From JAGVSZ01 sp019137045 (GTDB lineage Bacteria > Pseudomonadota > Gammaproteobacteria > Burkholderiales > SG8-39), in NCBI GenBank assembly GCA_046347635.1, contig JAXMFT010000001.1, positions 372,001 through 436,000 of the forward strand: a DNA stretch of 64,000 nucleotides. The letters are read 5' to 3'. Shown in pieces: positions 63,371-64,000 of this stretch; positions within the stretch are counted from its first letter, which is position 1; every line of letters begins with the position of its first letter. The notes under the pieces were generated by a model. The model searched no databases, was not told where the DNA came from, and saw nothing but the letters and a program-made list of their open reading frames with translations. Both the position numbers and the translations under genes were made by a program.

Positions 63371-64000
63371 GTGCAGTACAACTGGAACTGGGGCATCTTC
63401 TGGCAGCCCGCGCCCGACGGCGCCGGAACCTACATGTCCTGGCTGATCGCGGGCCTCGGCTGGACGCTCGCCACCGCGTTCGCCGCCTGGGCGATCGCGC
63501 TCGCGCTCGGCTCGGTCCTCGGCGTCGTGCGCACCACGCCCCTGCGGTGGGCGGTGCGCCTGGGCAACGCGTACGTCGAGCTCTTCCGCAACATCCCGCT
63601 CCTGGTCCAGATGTTCCTGTGGTTCTTCGTGCTGCCGGAGCTCGTGCCGGTCGCGCTCGGCACCGCGATCAAGCAGATGCCCCCGCCGTGGGCGGCGTAC
63701 GTGCCGGCGGTGCTGTGCCTCGGGTTCTACACCGCCGCGCGCGTGGCCGAGCAGGTGCGCGCGGGCATCCAGTCGCTGCCGCGCGGGCAGAACATGGCCG
63801 GCACCGCGCTCGGCCTGACGATGCCGCAGGCGTACCGCTACGTGCTGCTGCCGCAGGCCTACCGCATCGTGATGCCGCCGCTCACCTCCGAGTTCCTGAA
63901 CATCATCAAGAACTCGTCGGTCGCGCTGACGATCGGCCTGATGGAGCTCACCGCGCGCGCGCGCGCGATGCAGGAGTTCAGCTTCCAGGTGTTCGAGGCG
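63371..64000 (+). CDS. Glutamate/aspartate ABC transporter permease (GltJ-like), partial
   Basis: An open frame from GTG 63371 (after GGGAGGAGG) to the window end, 210 residues without a stop. Reads MQYNWNWGIFWQPAPDGAGT, then a transmembrane segment (LIAGLGWTLATAFAAWAIAL), the HisM-type block YVELFRNIPLLVQMFLWFFV, and the EAA permease loop region (AGTALGLTMPQAYRYVLLPQ, AYRIVMPPLTSEFLNIIKNS). This is the first of the usual two permeases; the second permease and ATPase lie beyond the window. It carries the amino acid imported by the preceding binding protein. Confidence 0.92.
   Translation, partial: MQYNWNWGIFWQPAPDGAGTYMSWLIAGLGWTLATAFAAWAIALALGSVLGVVRTTPLRWAVRLGNAYVELFRNIPLLVQMFLWFFVLPELVPVALGTAIKQMPPPWAAYVPAVLCLGFYTAARVAEQVRAGIQSLPRGQNMAGTALGLTMPQAYRYVLLPQAYRIVMPPLTSEFLNIIKNSSVALTIGLMELTARARAMQEFSFQVFEA

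Overview
The window is a very GC-rich chromosomal segment that looks betaproteobacterial, most like an environmental Burkholderiales-type organism. The inference rests on the fmdB - DUF502 - aspS - nudB cluster, a complete type II secretion operon in G-H-I-J-K-L-M-C-D-E-F order, a PhaF/PhaI-like phasin, and ssb / MFS / uvrA as neighbours. No rRNA, tRNA, CRISPR array, insertion sequence or phage gene was recognised. Almost everything is coding and tightly packed, with many ATGA/GTGA overlaps.

Left part (1-11.7 kb): a PP2C phosphatase (cut by the window edge) diverges from a membrane Ser/Thr kinase. Next come an IlvD/Edd-type dehydratase, two tandem MaoC-like hydratases and a ComB-like phosphatase. 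A minus-strand housekeeping run follows: FmdB-like zinc ribbon, DUF502 membrane protein, aspS, a secreted barnase-type RNase with its barstar inhibitor, nudB, an endonuclease/exonuclease/phosphatase protein and a ClsB-like cardiolipin synthase.

Secretion unit (12.2-26.5 kb): a DUF1800 lipoprotein and a Tat-exported DUF1501 protein lead directly into gspGHIJKLMCDEF. The run ends with a small membrane ORF and a CPBP glutamic-type intramembrane protease resembling the MrtJ/JDVT-CTERM sorting proteases. gspK and gspF carry isolated frameshifts. An AsmA-like protein, a phasin, ssb, an MFS transporter and uvrA follow.

Surface-protein locus (34-57.7 kb): the most striking region. A single minus-strand gene of about 16.3 kb (about 5,400 residues) encodes a giant LEPR-XLL/DUF4347 protein. 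It has a seven-copy beta repeat, three SdrD-like plus beta-helix modules, a six-bladed YWTD propeller, many cadherin-like repeats and a C-terminal membrane segment. Its stop overlaps the start of a hybrid histidine kinase (TM-sensor-TM-PAS-HisKA-HATPase-REC-HPt). A REC-GGDEF-EAL response regulator follows, with a degenerate GGDEF site and an intact EAL site. Divergent to it, across a 543-bp intergenic region with a CRP-like palindrome, lies an RTX/VCBS-type calcium-binding protein. I read this as a giant adhesin or matrix protein co-expressed with a c-di-GMP signalling pair.

Right end (57.8-64 kb): a KstD-like flavoprotein, a GYF_2-RDD membrane protein, a class III-like zinc alcohol dehydrogenase, an aspartate-racemase-family protein, and the start of a GltI/GltJ-type glutamate/aspartate ABC transporter cut by the window end.

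Quality warning: from about 32.0 to 48.5 kb the reading frame changes roughly every 100 bases, although protein similarity continues across every break, including in uvrA. This looks like uncorrected single-base indels, mainly deletions, not gene decay. Coordinates and protein sequences inside that segment are approximate.
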